DNA from: Megamerina dolium
Taxonomy: Eukaryota > Arthropoda > Insecta > Diptera > Megamerinidae
DNA length: 64,000 bases
NCBI GenBank assembly: GCA_963854835.1
Contig: OY978525.1
Span: 95,508,136 to 95,572,135 of the forward strand
Reading direction: 5' to 3'
Shown: piece by piece, positions 11,470 to 23,515 of the stretch
How positions within the stretch are numbered: the first letter of the stretch is position 1
Layout of the letters: every line of letters begins with the position of its first letter
The notes under the pieces: generated by a model
Seen by the model: only the letters and a program-made list of their open reading frames with translations
What the model was told of the DNA's origin: nothing
The model's database searches: none
Translations under genes and position numbers: made by a program

Positions 11470-11880
11470 GAGAAATCGACTCATAGTGCTTCAAAAGCCG
11501 ACGTTTCCATTAAAATATGTGTATTCTTTGTTTAGTAGTTTTTGTAGGAAATAGTTTTTCTCTTTGAACTTCTACCGGACAATACCATCACAGAAATATA
11601 CTGTTATCATCTGGACAATTTGAATAATTCATTTAAAGGCGAGAATTCCCAAAAAGCCAAAAATTTAACATTTTGGATGAAATTTACATCCCCTTTATTT
11701 TCAAATTTAAAACTTTCGGATTATTACTTGTTCCGAGCTCTACAAATTTTTATTGAAGCCAAAACGTTTACTTCAAATAAAGATGTCAAAAATATCTTGG
11801 ATCAGTTTTTTTGAAAGTCACATTTAAGTGGCCTTCCCGCCAATCAGATATTTTATAGACTTTGTTGAGTTCAGATCACA
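11470..11880 (+). pseudogene. Mariner transposase relic (C-terminal half)
   Basis: Plus-strand frames give LPDNTITEIYCYHLDNLNNS near 11570-11635 and then LSDYYLFRALQIFIEAKTF near 11710-11770. These match the region around the second and third catalytic positions of mariner transposases (the usual SDYHLFRSLQ box), followed by a decayed DVKNILDQFF. Upstream pieces (about 11490-11560) fit the preceding part with stops. The DNA-binding half is missing. It lies just outside the jockey insertion. Confidence 0.75.
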
Positions 11881-12490
11881 TAAGCGAAATCAAATTGTAG
11901 CTTGAAAAATTCAAGACACCTGAGGTTGAAATTCAAAACCACCAAAATTAATAAAAAAAAAACGAATAAAAACCTATAGAATGCTAGTAAAAATATTATT
12001 TTCTAAAATGTTAATTCTCTAATTAATAGAGTTATTCTGGTATTGCATCGATGTTATTCTATTTAATTCTCCTTACAATTCCTTTACGATGTTTTTAAGA
12101 ACAGATTTTGAAAATTCAGACAATTTTACATTTAAGATAAATCAAATATTTCCTTTATTTTCCCCTTTTTTTTTAGAGAAAATCGTGTTTGAAAAGTTCA
12201 ATAATTTTATTTTTATCAAAATGGAAGAGTACATAAATAGCATTAATAAGCAATACAGTCTTACAAAATACGAGAAATTTTTTCCATTTGGTTTGATTTC
12301 GATCATTTTATCTGAACTCAAGGATCTCAGTTTGCTGGGAATGCCATTTACAGGATGATTTTTTAAGAGCCTTCGGATTTGATTAAAAAAAACACATAAA
12401 ATGTATAGAAATGTATGAGAAATTTTTTTTGCATCGATAAAACGATCTATATAATTCAATGTTTAAAGATGATTTCATGTAAATGTTGAC
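11881..12490. other. Non-coding gap between TEs
   Basis: AT-rich, with overlapping small ORFs on both strands (around 12090-12460) that show no domain and no homology I recognise. Nothing further can be supported. Confidence 0.4.
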
Positions 12491-12717
12491 CAGGGGGTCA
12501 ATTCTCGTTCTGTGATAAAGTGAAGTGAAAAAAAAAGTTTTCATTTTCGTTTTCACAACTACTTTTCACTCTGTCTTTTCACAAACACTTATTTTGTGAT
12601 TCTGGTTCGTGGTGTGAAAAGCGTGTTCCATTACCAATGTAGTCGTGAAACTATTGCAACTGTGCTATTTAATTTCAGAAACAAATGAGTTGAAGTAGAG
12701 AAATAAGTAAAGAAAAC

Positions 12718-13008
12718 ATGTCGGGAATAATTATTTTATTAGAATTATCGCAAAGAATTCAAGATGAGCAAAGGTAATAAAATGTTGTGTAAATTTTTAA
12801 TTACAGGAAATACAATTTAATATATTCTAGGGATTATTTAAGAGTGTTAAGACGCAGACTTCGCGATGACCAAAATCCCTTTGAGGTGACAACCAAGGAA
12901 CGTTTCAAGGAATTATATATGTTCCCTAAAGCGTTGTTCTTGGAGTTAATTGACGAATTAATGACATTTATACCATATTTTGGATATAGAAACGAAATTT
13001 TTCATTAA
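12718..13008 (+). pseudogene. Harbinger transposase, N-terminal remnant
   Basis: An ATG exon at 12718-12773 can be joined over a 57-bp intron (gt at 12774, ag at 12829-12830) to 12831-13008, keeping the frame. The product has RRRLRDDQNPFEVTTKERF followed by YMFPKALFLELIDELM, which resembles the start of PIF/Harbinger transposases (R-D-x-x-x-P-F then an alpha-helical LI-x-EL segment). The reading then runs into unrelated sequence at about 12975 where the internal deletion joins the partner gene, so the DDE nuclease domain is gone. Confidence 0.7.
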
Positions 13009-13042
13009 AAATCTTAATTGGCAAAAAATTAATATGAAGTAC

Positions 13043-13314
13043 CTTATGTCACTCCAATACTTCCTCCATCTCGCACCATCTTTTTGGGTCACCCCAAGTG
13101 CATTAAGGTTCGCCGCTATATCTTTCAATTTTTCTTCACGAAATTTGGCACCGTCTGCAGTCAAAAATCTGTAAATGTGTAATTAATATAAGTTTGTTTA
13201 ATTTAATAAAACTTCTTACTTATCGTGCGCAATGTCAAGATTATCTTCCAAATAATTTACTAAATACTCCTTCTGATGCTCGCTAGTGCGCTTTCTTCCA
13301 ACTACCTTCTCCAT
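13043..13314 (-). pseudogene. Harbinger Myb/SANT-like partner protein, 5' part
   Basis: The start codon at 13314 begins MEKVVGRKRTSEHQKEYLV. Exon 1 (13314-13220) ends at a GTAAG donor and joins an exon starting at 13168 (ACAG acceptor), giving AHDKFLTADGAKFREEKL and then GARWRKYWSDIR, with a possible donor after 13043. The spaced Trp residues and basic helices fit the Myb/SANT or MADF-like protein that Harbinger transposons encode beside their transposase, which helps it enter the nucleus and bind the ends. The 3' exons are lost in the deletion. Splice sites are inferred by eye. Confidence 0.7.
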
Positions 13315-13767
13315 GTTTCTTTCACGTATAAATTGCCTGTGAATAATTAGTTTACATATGAACATTTTTGACAACTGATTGCACTGTTTCACAGAACGAG
13401 AATCGCCAGGGTTATGAAAAAGTGAAAAGTTTCGTTTCGTTCCACTTTTTTTCATATGAAAACATTTTGACGTTTCTTTTCATTTTTTCGCTGAACGAGA
13501 ATCGAAAGTGCCATGAAAACGTGAAAAAACATTTCATTTCACCGTTTCACAGAACGATAATTGACCCCCAGGGCTGCGCCTTAAATGGTTCATACGCTAG
13601 GTCTAATTTTGGCATACTCTCTCCAACATATCGTCCAGTATTTCACAAATAAATCACGGTCATCAACAACCCTGACGGATACAGCTGCGATATTTTTCTC
13701 TGTCCACACTCTACCTATGCTTGTTGGTGATTTAATGTCCAATAATGTAATACAGCAGTAATGACGT

Positions 13768-14354
13768 CAGCTTGGAGATCATGCGTAGGATAACTCTTGC
13801 TAACAGGTGTTATTTTGGGCTGAGTAAGCAATTGAAAAGTCGAGCCCTCTCTCGAAGAACGAAAACTACACTCTACAAGTCTCTCATCATGCCTGTCCTA
13901 ACATATGGCGCTGAAGCCTGGACAATCTCCATCTCGGATGAGCGAATGCTTGGAATTTTCGAGAGAAAAGTCCTACGCAAGATCTTTGGACCTATTTGCG
14001 TTGGTGGCGAGTACCGAATAAGGTACAACCATGAGCTGTACGAGCTATATGCCAATATTGACATAGTAAAGCGCATCAAAATCCAGCGGCTGCGCTGGCT
14101 AGGTCATGTCGAGCGAATGGAAGAACACGCTCCAGCTAAGAAGGTGTTATATTCGGAACCCGCTGGAGGACGGCGCAGAAGAGGAAGACCAAACCTCCGG
14201 TGGAAAGACCAAGTACTGGAGAACCTGACGGCGCTTGGAATTTCTAACTGGCGCCAGCTAGCGAAGAACAGAGAAGGCTGGCGAAGCATGTTATTTTCGG
14301 CCTAAATCGATATTCGGTTGTTATGGCCACATATGTAAGTAAGTAAGTAAGTAA
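13768..14354 (+). pseudogene. RTE-like LINE 3' end, copy A
   Basis: A 177-codon open frame encodes the C-terminal end of an endonuclease-reverse transcriptase: MPVLTYGAEAWTISISDERM, then FERKVLRKIFGP, RLRWLGHVERMEEHAP, RRRRGRPNLRWKDQVLENL and a final NWRQLAKN. This ending is common in RTE-type elements of insects. The catalytic domain is absent through 5' truncation. The 3' end carries a short (TAAG)n tail at about 14336-14354, not poly(A), again as in RTE-type elements. Copies B (16566-17053) and C (17490-17950) belong to the same family. The clade call is tentative, the non-LTR call firm. Confidence 0.82.
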
Positions 14355-16018
14355 TGTAAATTTGATGCGAAATTTAGTCATAATATTCCGAATAGCCGCC
14401 TCAGAAGGTCGCCCAAACTGACCATAAAATGAATGAATAAATGAACCGAGCATAAATTGATAAATTCAATAATCGGCAAGCGTTGTTCGTTTGTAAGTCG
14501 ATTTATGGTTAAATTATAGACCAAACTGAACATGACAGTAACATGTTAGACGAAAACAGCTGAGCTGCCAAAAATAGTGTTGCTAAAAAGAAAGTTTCCA
14601 AAGAATCACCCTGTAGTTCTGGATATTCTATATACGTACAAATTCGCTACATATTTACAGATCCCTTAAAAAAGTCAATTTCAACGGATGGCAGCCGTAA
14701 TCAGCAGCCCTATATATTGATGATATCAACAATAAATAAGTGAATAAAAATCTTCAATACGAGAATATTATAGTCATCCATTTTCATTAGTTTTGGAATG
14801 ATTTTGTATTAAATTTAATTTTGTTGTCAAAAGTATTCGGATACATGAGTATAATGGTTTTTTAATCAAATCGTATGATACGCACATGTTAAGCATATAT
14901 TAAGAATTTATTGTGAAAGAAAATTATATTTAAGTATTGTACTCGTATGATCGAAATTCTGTTGAAAGCAAAAGTCAACAGGCATTTAAGTTATTCAAAG
15001 ATATTTTATTGCGTGTTTGTACGAGTACGAGTTTGTACGAGTGTATACATATATTTTTGACACCTTAATATGCACATTTATCATATTTACAATTATCAAA
15101 AATATTTTCATTATTCTTTATAATGACAGTTGATCATTTTAATGTGTTTTTATTTTTATTTATAATATGGTGTTTTTTGTTTGTTTTTTGATATATTCAA
15201 AATGTCAAAATATTTTAAAAATATGCGAACAATGCCCAAAAATATGATTTAATGAATTAAGTGCGAGTGGGAGACACATTTGAGGAAGTCAAATAATATC
15301 AAAATTATTAAATTTAATGAAAGAAAAAAAAAGAAAGAAAACCTATATAAAAAGCAGCATATTGTGTAATCTGTAAGTTATGTTGAACCACTTAAAGAAA
15401 AAAATTTCACTCACTTTATTTATGTAGAAGAAAAAAAAAAAGTTAAGTAAGTGTGTACAAATAAATCCAAATAATAATTATAATTAATCATTATTTTGGC
15501 AAACCGCAAAATTCGTTGCACTGCGGTTTTTAAATCGATTTTTGGTAACATACATTCATAATTGATCATATGAGTCATTTCGAAATACAAACGAGACCGC
15601 ATATTGATACATGGGGGAACAACAAAGAAACCGTAATGCTTTATAAGTTTTCTTTTTTCTTTTTCATTTTATATTTTTAATTTCTTATTTTGTTTTTGTT
15701 TTAACTATTTAGTCGGCATTAATTTTTACTATATTAATTTTAATTATTTTTTTACCATATTCAAATTAAAGAATTTCGATCACGTTTGCTGGGCATTGCA
15801 CGCTCGCTCGATTGGCTGCTCCATATGAATAATCCCCTTACAGTCGGCCAAGGCCGACGTATTAATACTCTGTCTGTGGAAGATTTAGAAAATGTGTTAT
15901 ATTCAAACCTATTTCTTGCGAACAAAATGGCTATTCAGTAAAAATATAATAGTGGTCATTGTGTGAACATTATCTACTAAATCTTCAACTGCTAAGGTAT
16001 GCATTCACTTACAAAATA
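14355..16018. other. AT-rich non-coding stretch
   Basis: No gene recognised. A short piece at about 15835-15860 (ccccttacagtcggcc and onwards) resembles the start of the DINE-1-like repeats at 21271, 45775 and 47254, so a scrap of that family may sit here. The rest shows nothing identifiable. Confidence 0.4.
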
Positions 16019-16020
16019 TA

Positions 16021-16524
16021 CCAGGTGTACAAACTTAAATCCGCTGTTTGCTCGCAGATGGCATTAGTGAGTGTAGTGAGCTATTATCGACTGTGCTTCC
16101 ATTTTTTTATGTTTTCGACACCTGTTTATATTAATTAGTAAACATCATCAGTGATTTCATACAACAACATACATTTTTCCTCGTATAATCATGTGTAGTT
16201 TCGTGCCAGAAAAAGAGCATATGCGGGAAGCTCTACTTTTTGCTTCAATTTGAAGAAATCTGTTGCTGAGTAGCATAGAATGCTTGTGGAGACAGTGCAC
16301 TATCGGAAACCACTTGCAGAGACTGGTTTCGTCGGTTTAAAGAAGGCCATTTTGACTTAAGTGTCAAAATAGACCATGATTTGCAGGCTCTTTTGGATGA
16401 GGACGACACCCAATCGCTAAAATGCTTGCCGAACAGTTAGGTGTTACTCAACAAGCTATTTCCATACGTTTATGAGCCATGGGTTATTTTTTACCGAAAA
16501 ACAGCGGAAAGCTTGTACACCTGG
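16021..16524 (+). mobile_element. Mos1-like (mauritiana-type) mariner deletion derivative
   Basis: Terminal inverted repeats begin CCAGGTGTACAAACTT at the left. At the right the complement of aagcttgtacacctgg matches with one mismatch. TA dinucleotides flank both ends (16019-16020, 16525-16526), as expected for mariner. From 16191 a degenerate transposase starts MCSFVPEKEHMREALLF, then after a stop and frameshifts gives WFRRFKEGHFD and LLDEDDTQSLKMLAEQLGVT, clearly of the Mos1/mauritiana subfamily. It then hits a stop and the right end. At 504 bp against the usual ~1.3 kb, the whole catalytic domain is deleted, but both ends a transposase would bind remain. Confidence 0.9.
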
Positions 16525-16565
16525 TATTTGTATTTTTCACATTTATTTTAAATAGATATATAAAT

Positions 16566-17053
16566 TGAGCAATTGAGAAGTCGAGCCCTCTCTCGAAGAA
16601 CGATAACTGCACTCTACAAATCTCTCATCATGCCCTCCTTACATATAGCGCTGAAGCCTGGACAATTTCCACCTCGAATGAGCGAATTCTTAGAGTTTTC
16701 GAGAGAAAAGTTCCACGCAAGATCTTTGGAGCTATTTGCGTTGGTGGCGAGTACCGAATAAGGTTCAACCATGAGCTGTACGAGCTGTATGCCGATATTA
16801 ATATAGTACAGCGCATCAAAAACCAGCGGCTGCGCTGGCTAGGTAATGTCGAGCGAATGGAAGAACACGTCCCTGCTAAGAAGGTGTTATATTCGGAACC
16901 CGCTGGAGGACGAGGCAGAAGAGGAAAACCTAACCTCCGATGGAAAGACGAAGTACTGGAGAGCCTGACGGCGCTAGAAATTTCTAACCGGCGCCAGGTG
17001 GCGAAGAATAAAGATGGCTGGCGAAGCATGTTATATTCGGCCTAAATCGAATA
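16566..17053 (+). pseudogene. RTE-like LINE 3' end, copy B (decayed)
   Basis: Same family as copy A, with more changes. The open frame is broken near 16630 (a lost base shifts LTYGAEAW out of frame) and recovers downstream in YSEPAGGRGRRGKPNLRWKD. The (TAAG)n tail is absent and the similarity ends at about 17053. It lies 40 bp after the Mos1-like mariner. It looks older than copies A and C. Confidence 0.8.
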
Positions 17054-17489
17054 ACGGACGAATGAAGATATATAAAATGAAATCTTTGAACAGATTGCAG
17101 CAGTGACTTTGGACGAGAGCTAAATTGGAGGTGCCCATGCGCTTGTCCATTTTTGCGAAATTCTTTCCTCTTGCAATGCTAATATACCGCCTTCCGTGGG
17201 AAACATCGTAAGTTAAAATTAAAGTTAAACGATTTTGTTTAATCCGCAATTTTTTATGGGAAACATATCCATTAGAGATCGTGGTAATAGTGTTCACCGC
17301 ACTAAATACTGGTGTCCTAGATGTAGTATTTATTATATCGTAAGATATACAGATCGAAAGACATCTTTAAATATATACTTTTCTCTACCTTCAGGTGTTC
17401 CTTCAGGATCAATCATACAAGCAATCATCTGAACTATTACCAAACTGAATATGCTCTTGCTCTTCACAACAGGGAGTAATATGAAAAAT
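17054..17489. other. Non-coding gap
   Basis: About 430 bp between RTE-like copies B and C. No recognisable protein or repeat was seen. Confidence 0.35.
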
Positions 17490-17950
17490 ACTTACTTACT
17501 TACTTATGTGGCCATAACAACCGAATATCGATTTAGGCCGAAAATAAAATGCTTCGCCAGCCATCTCTGTTCTTCGCTAGCTGGCGCCAGTTAGAAATTC
17601 CAAGCGCCGTCAGATTCTCCAGTACTTGGTCTTTCCACCGGAGGTTTGGTCTTCCTCTTTTGCGTCGTCCTCCAGCGGGTTCCGAATATAACACCTTCTT
17701 AGCTGGAGCGTGTTCTTCCATTCGCTCGACATGACCTAGCCAGCGCAGCCGCTGGATTTTGATGCGCTTTACTATGTCAATATCGGCATACAGCTCGTAC
17801 AGCTCATGGTTGTACCTTATTCGGTACTCGCCACCAACGCAAATAGGTCCAAAGATCTTGCGTAGGACTTTTCTCTCGAAAACTCCAAGTATTCGCTCAT
17901 CCGAGGTGGAAATTGTCCAGGCTTCAGCGCCATATGTTAGGACAGGCATG
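17490..17950 (-). pseudogene. RTE-like LINE 3' end, copy C
   Basis: A minus-strand copy nearly identical to copy A over its length, with an open 138-codon frame from MPVLTYGAEAW to NWRQLAKNRDGWRS. It is truncated at 17950 and ends in a (TAAG)n tail, seen as cttacttacttactta at 17491-17506. Together with copy A it forms an inverted pair about 3.1 kb apart. It lacks the RT catalytic core. Confidence 0.82.
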
Positions 17951-20619
17951 ATGAGAATGAGAATGAAAAATAAGAATGCAAAAAAAAAATTAAAAATAAT
18001 AGAAATTAATTAACATATTTTTGTTTTTCATCAGAAAATTGCATCAAAACAAATATAAATCATGCCATATGGTATGTTAAGTAAAATTATTTGAACAAAA
18101 ATAAAAGAAATTAACATATAAATATTTGTCAAATAACGATCGTCATAATAATAATGCAATATGTAAATATTTATTTACCACCAGTAGAAATAGCGACAAA
18201 AATCAAAGGACAGCAAAAAAACTGACAGACAATTCATGAAATTCTTGTGACAATTCAATTTGTTAATTATGTATTTTCGATGTTATTATTATTGTTGCTA
18301 CCTTACTTGGAGCTATTGACTAACAGAGAATTCATTGTACTTACTCTAAGAAAAAAAAAAAAAAATGTCAAAATGTATATAATAAATGTCTTGCATTTTA
18401 TTATTTTGTTCGCACTTGTTTTGTTTTGAACGCATATTTTGTACGTTAAAGAATTTTTGAATATTTTGATTTGTTTCTTTCTTAATATTTTGAAAGTTCA
18501 AAGAACTTTTACAATGCATATCTAGATATACACTTTATATAAACAGCGTGATTCAATTCGAGTTTACCATGTCAAGTCGCCCTATAAATCTGACATCTGA
18601 CATCTTTCAATAATCATGCGTCATCCCGAAAGGGTGTTTCTCATCTCATACCTATTCTGTAAAGGACTGGGGTATTGGGTTATTTTAAGAGTTTTATTTG
18701 AAGGCATCAATATCTATAAAAGGTTAATAGATCACAATTTAATTAATATTTTGAATCATAAGTATAGGTTTGTAATATTTATAACATGATTAAATTGCTT
18801 TAGCTATAACAGATATGTACTTGACATTCGAATAGTCCACTTAAAAATATAAAAAAATAAATCAAATAACCAAAATTCTTCTAATAGGAGTTTCTTTACT
18901 TTAAATATTGCATCACCCCGTACTTCAACTAATACCTACACATTTCCGTATGCACCATCAAATATGCAGGTGCCTACGAAAAAAAAAGAAAAACAGAAAA
19001 AAAATGAAATAACAATGGTCTGCAATTATTTTGTCATAACAAACAAATGCAATAACAAATAATACAAATGGCAAATGAATAATATTTAAAATGGGTGTGG
19101 CAGACTGATATATATGGTCAATGCAATTCTTAAATGCAATTTTCTACATACAATAATTATATTGAAAGTGCTCCTACTATGTTCTTCATTTCATATTCTC
19201 AACACAATCCAAATTTTCGGCCAGTAAAAGGCAAAAAAAATTATCAAAATAAAGAGCTCGTTTGTTTTTACATAATCATCACTTCATGCTTTAAGAAATT
19301 TTATTGTGAAACTTCGTGATTGTTTTGATCCATTCCCAGAATTTATCACCTGATGAGTGTGTTGATTGTTATCGGCCAAGGAAGGACCTTGTCTTTGTAA
19401 AAAAACAAAAAAAAAAAAGCAGAAAAAAGCACGAACAACAACAAATACTAATAAAAAATCATATCACAAATCACTTGAATAGGAAGAGCGAAGTAGCAGT
19501 GAAGGAAGATGTAACACTTGAATAACAGACAGCCAACTTACGTGTATTGCGTGCAATGACCTTATTATGTATTTTTCAAGTTTACACCACCGCACATCAC
19601 AACTTTATTACTTACGTGTAAGTGCTTATTGACTTAATGCCTATCGTACTCGTTTGTATTTGTATTTTATTGCCATCCCCCAATTAAATATAGCCCTTTT
19701 TGCACTGTAATCACCCACCCACATACACGCATTCACACATACATACTCGTACTATGTGAGTGCGCCATAAAACTCTCAATCTGATGAAGTGGTATGGTGT
19801 ATTGTGATGCATTGTAGTTAACCGCTTAATGTTGTCAGAACGTCTACAGTCAGACTGACTACAAGCTGATTGCTTTTACCTTGCTGCTGTTAGTCGCCTG
19901 TTGCTCGTTTTACACTACATAATCAGAAAGGTCTCAAAAGAATAATAAGCAACGAATTAACAAAAGAATAAAAAGAAAAGAAATATAATTTTTCAAAATT
20001 AAAATTCCAATCACATATAATATCGCAACTGCTGCACGTATTAATGACCCCGTGTATGAGCATACGTACAGTATGTGTATGAATATTTGCAAATAATCCA
20101 TTTCAACAAATGAATATGCACGACTATCTATGAGTATGAGTGTGTAGAGTAGTTGAGAGAGCTATTATTATTATTATTATTGTTATTACTATTACCTCTT
20201 ACTTATTTGCTTATTTGTTTTTCTTTTTCATTATTGTTTTCAAGTTGCGGTTTTGCAGCAACAGTATACTAATCCTTAGTACATTACGAACAATGCCCAT
20301 AACTCTTTGTACACATGTATCTATAGGTAAAGGTACATAAGTAGTAGATTAATTTACACGTAAGGAAATATTGAATGAATACATTCGTTGTGCGTGTGAG
20401 GTCTATGTGATTCGCTAACAGAACTTTGATAGATTTATTTCAATTGACTGTAATATGTATGTACGCATTAATTTCATATTGTTAATGTTAATTTATTAAT
20501 TGTTTAGTATGTAATACAATATATGTCGGATGTAATCGATTCATCCATTAAGACTGGCTTTATCACTGAATTGGTTTCGAATCGATGAATCTATAGAGGG
20601 TGAAAACGTTGTTGTACTT
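17951..20619. other. AT-rich non-coding stretch
   Basis: No supported gene. It contains short simple repeats, for example (TTA)n at about 20165-20180, and many short ORFs without domains. Confidence 0.45.
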
Positions 20620-20905
20620 ATAATGGGTGATTCATTTGGAAGTATCTCTCCAAAACTTAAAATAGGAGGCAAGTAAAATTGGGTAATTTGATTTTAATAC
20701 AAAGAACCATTCTTAGAATTTATGGAAAAAAAATTACCTCTTTCAAGCTAATATGGTTCATTTTGAGGTTCGAATTTTCGATGACATGTTCCAGCATTTC
20801 TAATAGTACGGCTTTCAATTTATCAATCATAGCCAGCTTATATAGACTTTGGATTGTACCTAGCTCCAAAGGAAATAGTCTAGAGTTGTGATATCACTTG
20901 ATCTA
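20620..20905 (-). pseudogene. IS630/Tc1-mariner-type transposase relic, C-terminal end
   Basis: Minus-strand reading gives TIQSLYKLAMIDKLKAV, then EMLEHVIENSNLKMNHI, which resembles the C-terminal helix of fly transposases of the type with an N-terminal DUF4817 domain. It is followed by the terminal motif seen on the plus strand as gggtgattcatttggaag at 20624-20641, plausibly the 3' inverted end. Stops follow and the catalytic core is missing. The relic at 28785-29135 holds the opposite, N-terminal part of a related protein. Confidence 0.6.
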
Positions 20906-20927
20906 GATGGGCAATTTACCGGTCCCA

Positions 20928-21110
20928 ATTGTGAATAGCTCAGCGGTTCGTGCATTGGTCTTCTGATCTGTGGTCACTGGGTCAATCCCAGGCTAAAGTA
21001 CCACTTTAATATTAAATGATATCCACCTGTTGACATTTTTTCCGGCAGTAACAATTTGCCATGAAAAAGCTTCTAAAATAGCTCTCTCTGTACCAAAGCT
21101 TAGAAAAAAC
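20928..21110 (+). repeat. tRNA-derived SINE, 5' part (copy 1)
   Basis: The sequence atagctcagcggttcgtgca ... ctgggtcaatccca is a tRNA-like head with Pol III A and B boxes. It is followed by the SINE body motif tttttccggcagtaacaatt and an agctctctctgta piece. It aligns with the better-preserved copy at 28304-28660. It is decayed and truncated at its 3' end. Confidence 0.75.
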
Positions 21111-21270
21111 GATTAGTAGGTATTGAATATAAGTTTGCATTTTTTCCCAACGTTGTTGTAGTGTAAGGCGATTCATTTCGTTCCGCGAAGATATGATATT
21201 GTAATTCTATTGGCTTTCTGTCAAGATTTCCAGTAGTACAGAGTAGAAATAACATATGATTAAAAAACTG

Positions 21271-22375
21271 ACCTTACAGTCAGCTGGGACCGACCAAATA
21301 ATACCCTGCATATGTAGATATATCTACGAGAGCTACGAAAATTATTAAGAATTATTAAACGAATTATTAAGAATTAGTAGAAGTACCTACCCTGAATAGT
21401 TCGTAAGTTATAGCGGTTTAATTTTTTTTAATGTCCGCAACTGTGTATGGAAGACCCAATAAGAAGTGGGGGTGGTACGCTGATTTTTTGCCATATTATT
21501 TCTGACTGCCATATTAATCTAAGCGTCAATTATAGTTATTCTAGCCAGAAGATTCCAGAAGTTAAAGCTGTTTGAATTTAAAAGAAATTCGGTCAATTTG
21601 TATGGGGGCTACTGTAAACAGTGGGAGTGTCGCGTCCATTTCTTGTGAGTCTAGTTGTTCTTGCAATACTAATTTATACCTTAAATATCGTTATTCTACG
21701 CTGAATAGTTTGCAAGTTATAACCGGCAACATTTTTTTTTTTTGATTTCCACAACTTTGTATGGGAGACCGAAGAAGGAGTCGGTGTGGCACACTGATTT
21801 TGTGCCATATTATTTCCGACTACCATGTTAATCTAAGTGTCAATTATGTCTATTCTAGACAAAAGATTGCCGAAGTTACAGCAGTTTTAATTTAAAAGAA
21901 GTACAGGCACTTTGTATGAGCGCTACTATAAAAAGTAGGCGTGGCTAGCCCATTTCTGGCAAGGTTTTGTAGTAGTATAATGTGGCCCTATGTGCCAAAT
22001 ATTGTTGTCCCAGATGGTATATTAAGTGAGTTATAGCAAATTAAAGATTTTGAAAATTCCGAGGTTAGTCGCTTTGAATGCTTGATGTGGGCATGGCTAT
22101 CGACCGATCATGCTCAATATCAATCCCCTCCGTATCCTTGGATCATAGGTAACTTATGCCAAATTTCGTCAAAATAGCTTAATATTTGCTCCAGTTATCG
22201 TGTGAACCAGCCAGGTAACAGACAGACGGACGGACGGACATAGTTAAATCGAAAATTTAAGCAACGCTGATCACGAATATATATAATTTTCTATATCTCC
22301 GGAGATTCCTTTAAGTGGTTACCAACATCTGACCGAAATGAATATACCTTGCATATTGCATTATGTAGGGTATTA
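21271..22375 (+). repeat. DINE-1-like non-autonomous repeat, copy 1
   Basis: It starts near ccttacagtcagctgggacc and ends at gcattatgtagggtatta. Inside, units of a few hundred bp repeat the phrase gtatggga...agtgggcgtggc, then a (GGAC)n microsatellite (about 22213-22240), tgatcacgaatatatat and ctccggagattcc. This layout of internal repeats, a GGAC microsatellite and a conserved 3' block resembles the DINE-1/INE-1 (Helentron-derived) repeats of flies. I see no ORF. The family assignment is by layout, not by database match. Related copies lie at 45775 and 47254. Confidence 0.65.
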
Positions 22376-23480
22376 TAATCACTATATGGTCCACCCTGAA
22401 TTCAGCCGTGCGCTGGACAATCTGACATAGGAGATTGAACTATACTTCTGTGGGTTTTTATTTACAAATATCAAGTGATGATATTGTGGAAAAGCGCCTT
22501 AGTATCTGATTGAATTAATTAGTAGTGCCCGTCAGTTTTGTCAACAAGTAAATTAATCTTTAAATTTTCCGTAGAACATCAGTAGTAAAAAGTTCGTGAA
22601 ATTCAAAAGAAATAAACATTTGCGCGTGTCAAATCTATAATTTATTGGACAAGCGGTTTCTTTTGATCATCCATGATGCTCTTTATTTCATTCTAAAGAT
22701 CAGATGACCCTAAAAAATGTCCTTTGTAAATTGGTATTTATATACGTCGTTCATTGGAAAATGATTATTACGTAGATGAAATTAAGTAAACAATAACGGC
22801 AACTGGAAAAAGGGGCAGTAACATCAAGAAAAGTTTTCTCATAAAAATACTTACATACAGTAAACATAATAAAGCACATGTATTGTATAAAAAATCAAAA
22901 CAAAAGGCATCAAAGTAGAAGACACATTGTCGCATACATAAACGTTTTACTTTTATTTCGAAGCTATTGATTCACAATATATTATTAATATTAAAATGCA
23001 TTGTATTCGTTATCCAGTTATTTCCGTAAAGAACTTACTAATGCGTATTATACAAAGTAATAATATTCTTAAAGTTCTTAGTAATCGAATACAATGAAAC
23101 CATTTTCATTATACTTACTTCTATGATCAATGAGAATGAGATGAAAATTCTTTCTTTCAATTATGAGCGATTAATTGTATTCTTCTGAAATACAGTGATT
23201 TATTTGAATATATTTATTATTATTCTTAATAAAATTAACAATTTACTAGACATTCATATGCAGTAGATTCGAACAGATGTTTGAGTTTGATGTGTGATGC
23301 TTTTCTTTTGGCCTACTAACAAGTATAAACATTAACATGGAGAATTTTAGTATGATAGCGATATGATAGTTAGAATAGTGATACGCAGAATATGTAAATA
23401 TAATATGACATAGTTTGTATACCAATAGTATTGCTTTTCAAATATGCGTATAGATTGCGGTGAATTTGTATCTATTGCTT
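22376..23480. other. Region downstream of the sialyltransferase gene
   Basis: AT-rich with no recognised gene. On the minus strand an AATAAA hexamer (23487-23482) lies about 30 nt past the sialyltransferase stop codon and could serve as its polyadenylation signal. Such hexamers are frequent in this composition. Confidence 0.4.
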
Positions 23481-23515
23481 ATTTATTAGGTAACTACAAA
23501 TATCGAAATCACCAT

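Larger units (their letters stand above)
12494..13568 (+). mobile_element. PIF/Harbinger DNA transposon, internally deleted
   Basis: The ends are inverted copies: ggggtcaattctcgttctgt at the left, and the complement of cacagaacgataattgacccc at the right. Taking the inverted repeat as GGGGTCAATT, both sides are flanked by the same trinucleotide CAG (12491-12493 and 13569-13571), matching the 3-bp target duplications of this superfamily. Inside lie the start of a Harbinger transposase on the plus strand and a Myb/SANT-like partner gene on the minus strand, in the convergent arrangement typical of Harbingers. At about 1.08 kb it is far shorter than an autonomous copy. Most of the transposase, including its catalytic acidic residues, is deleted. 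Confidence 0.8.

Noticed and set aside
12089..12459. Overlapping 89- and 105-codon ORFs on opposite strands
   Set aside because: Low-complexity Phe/Lys/Ile composition, no homology recognised, lying between TE remnants.
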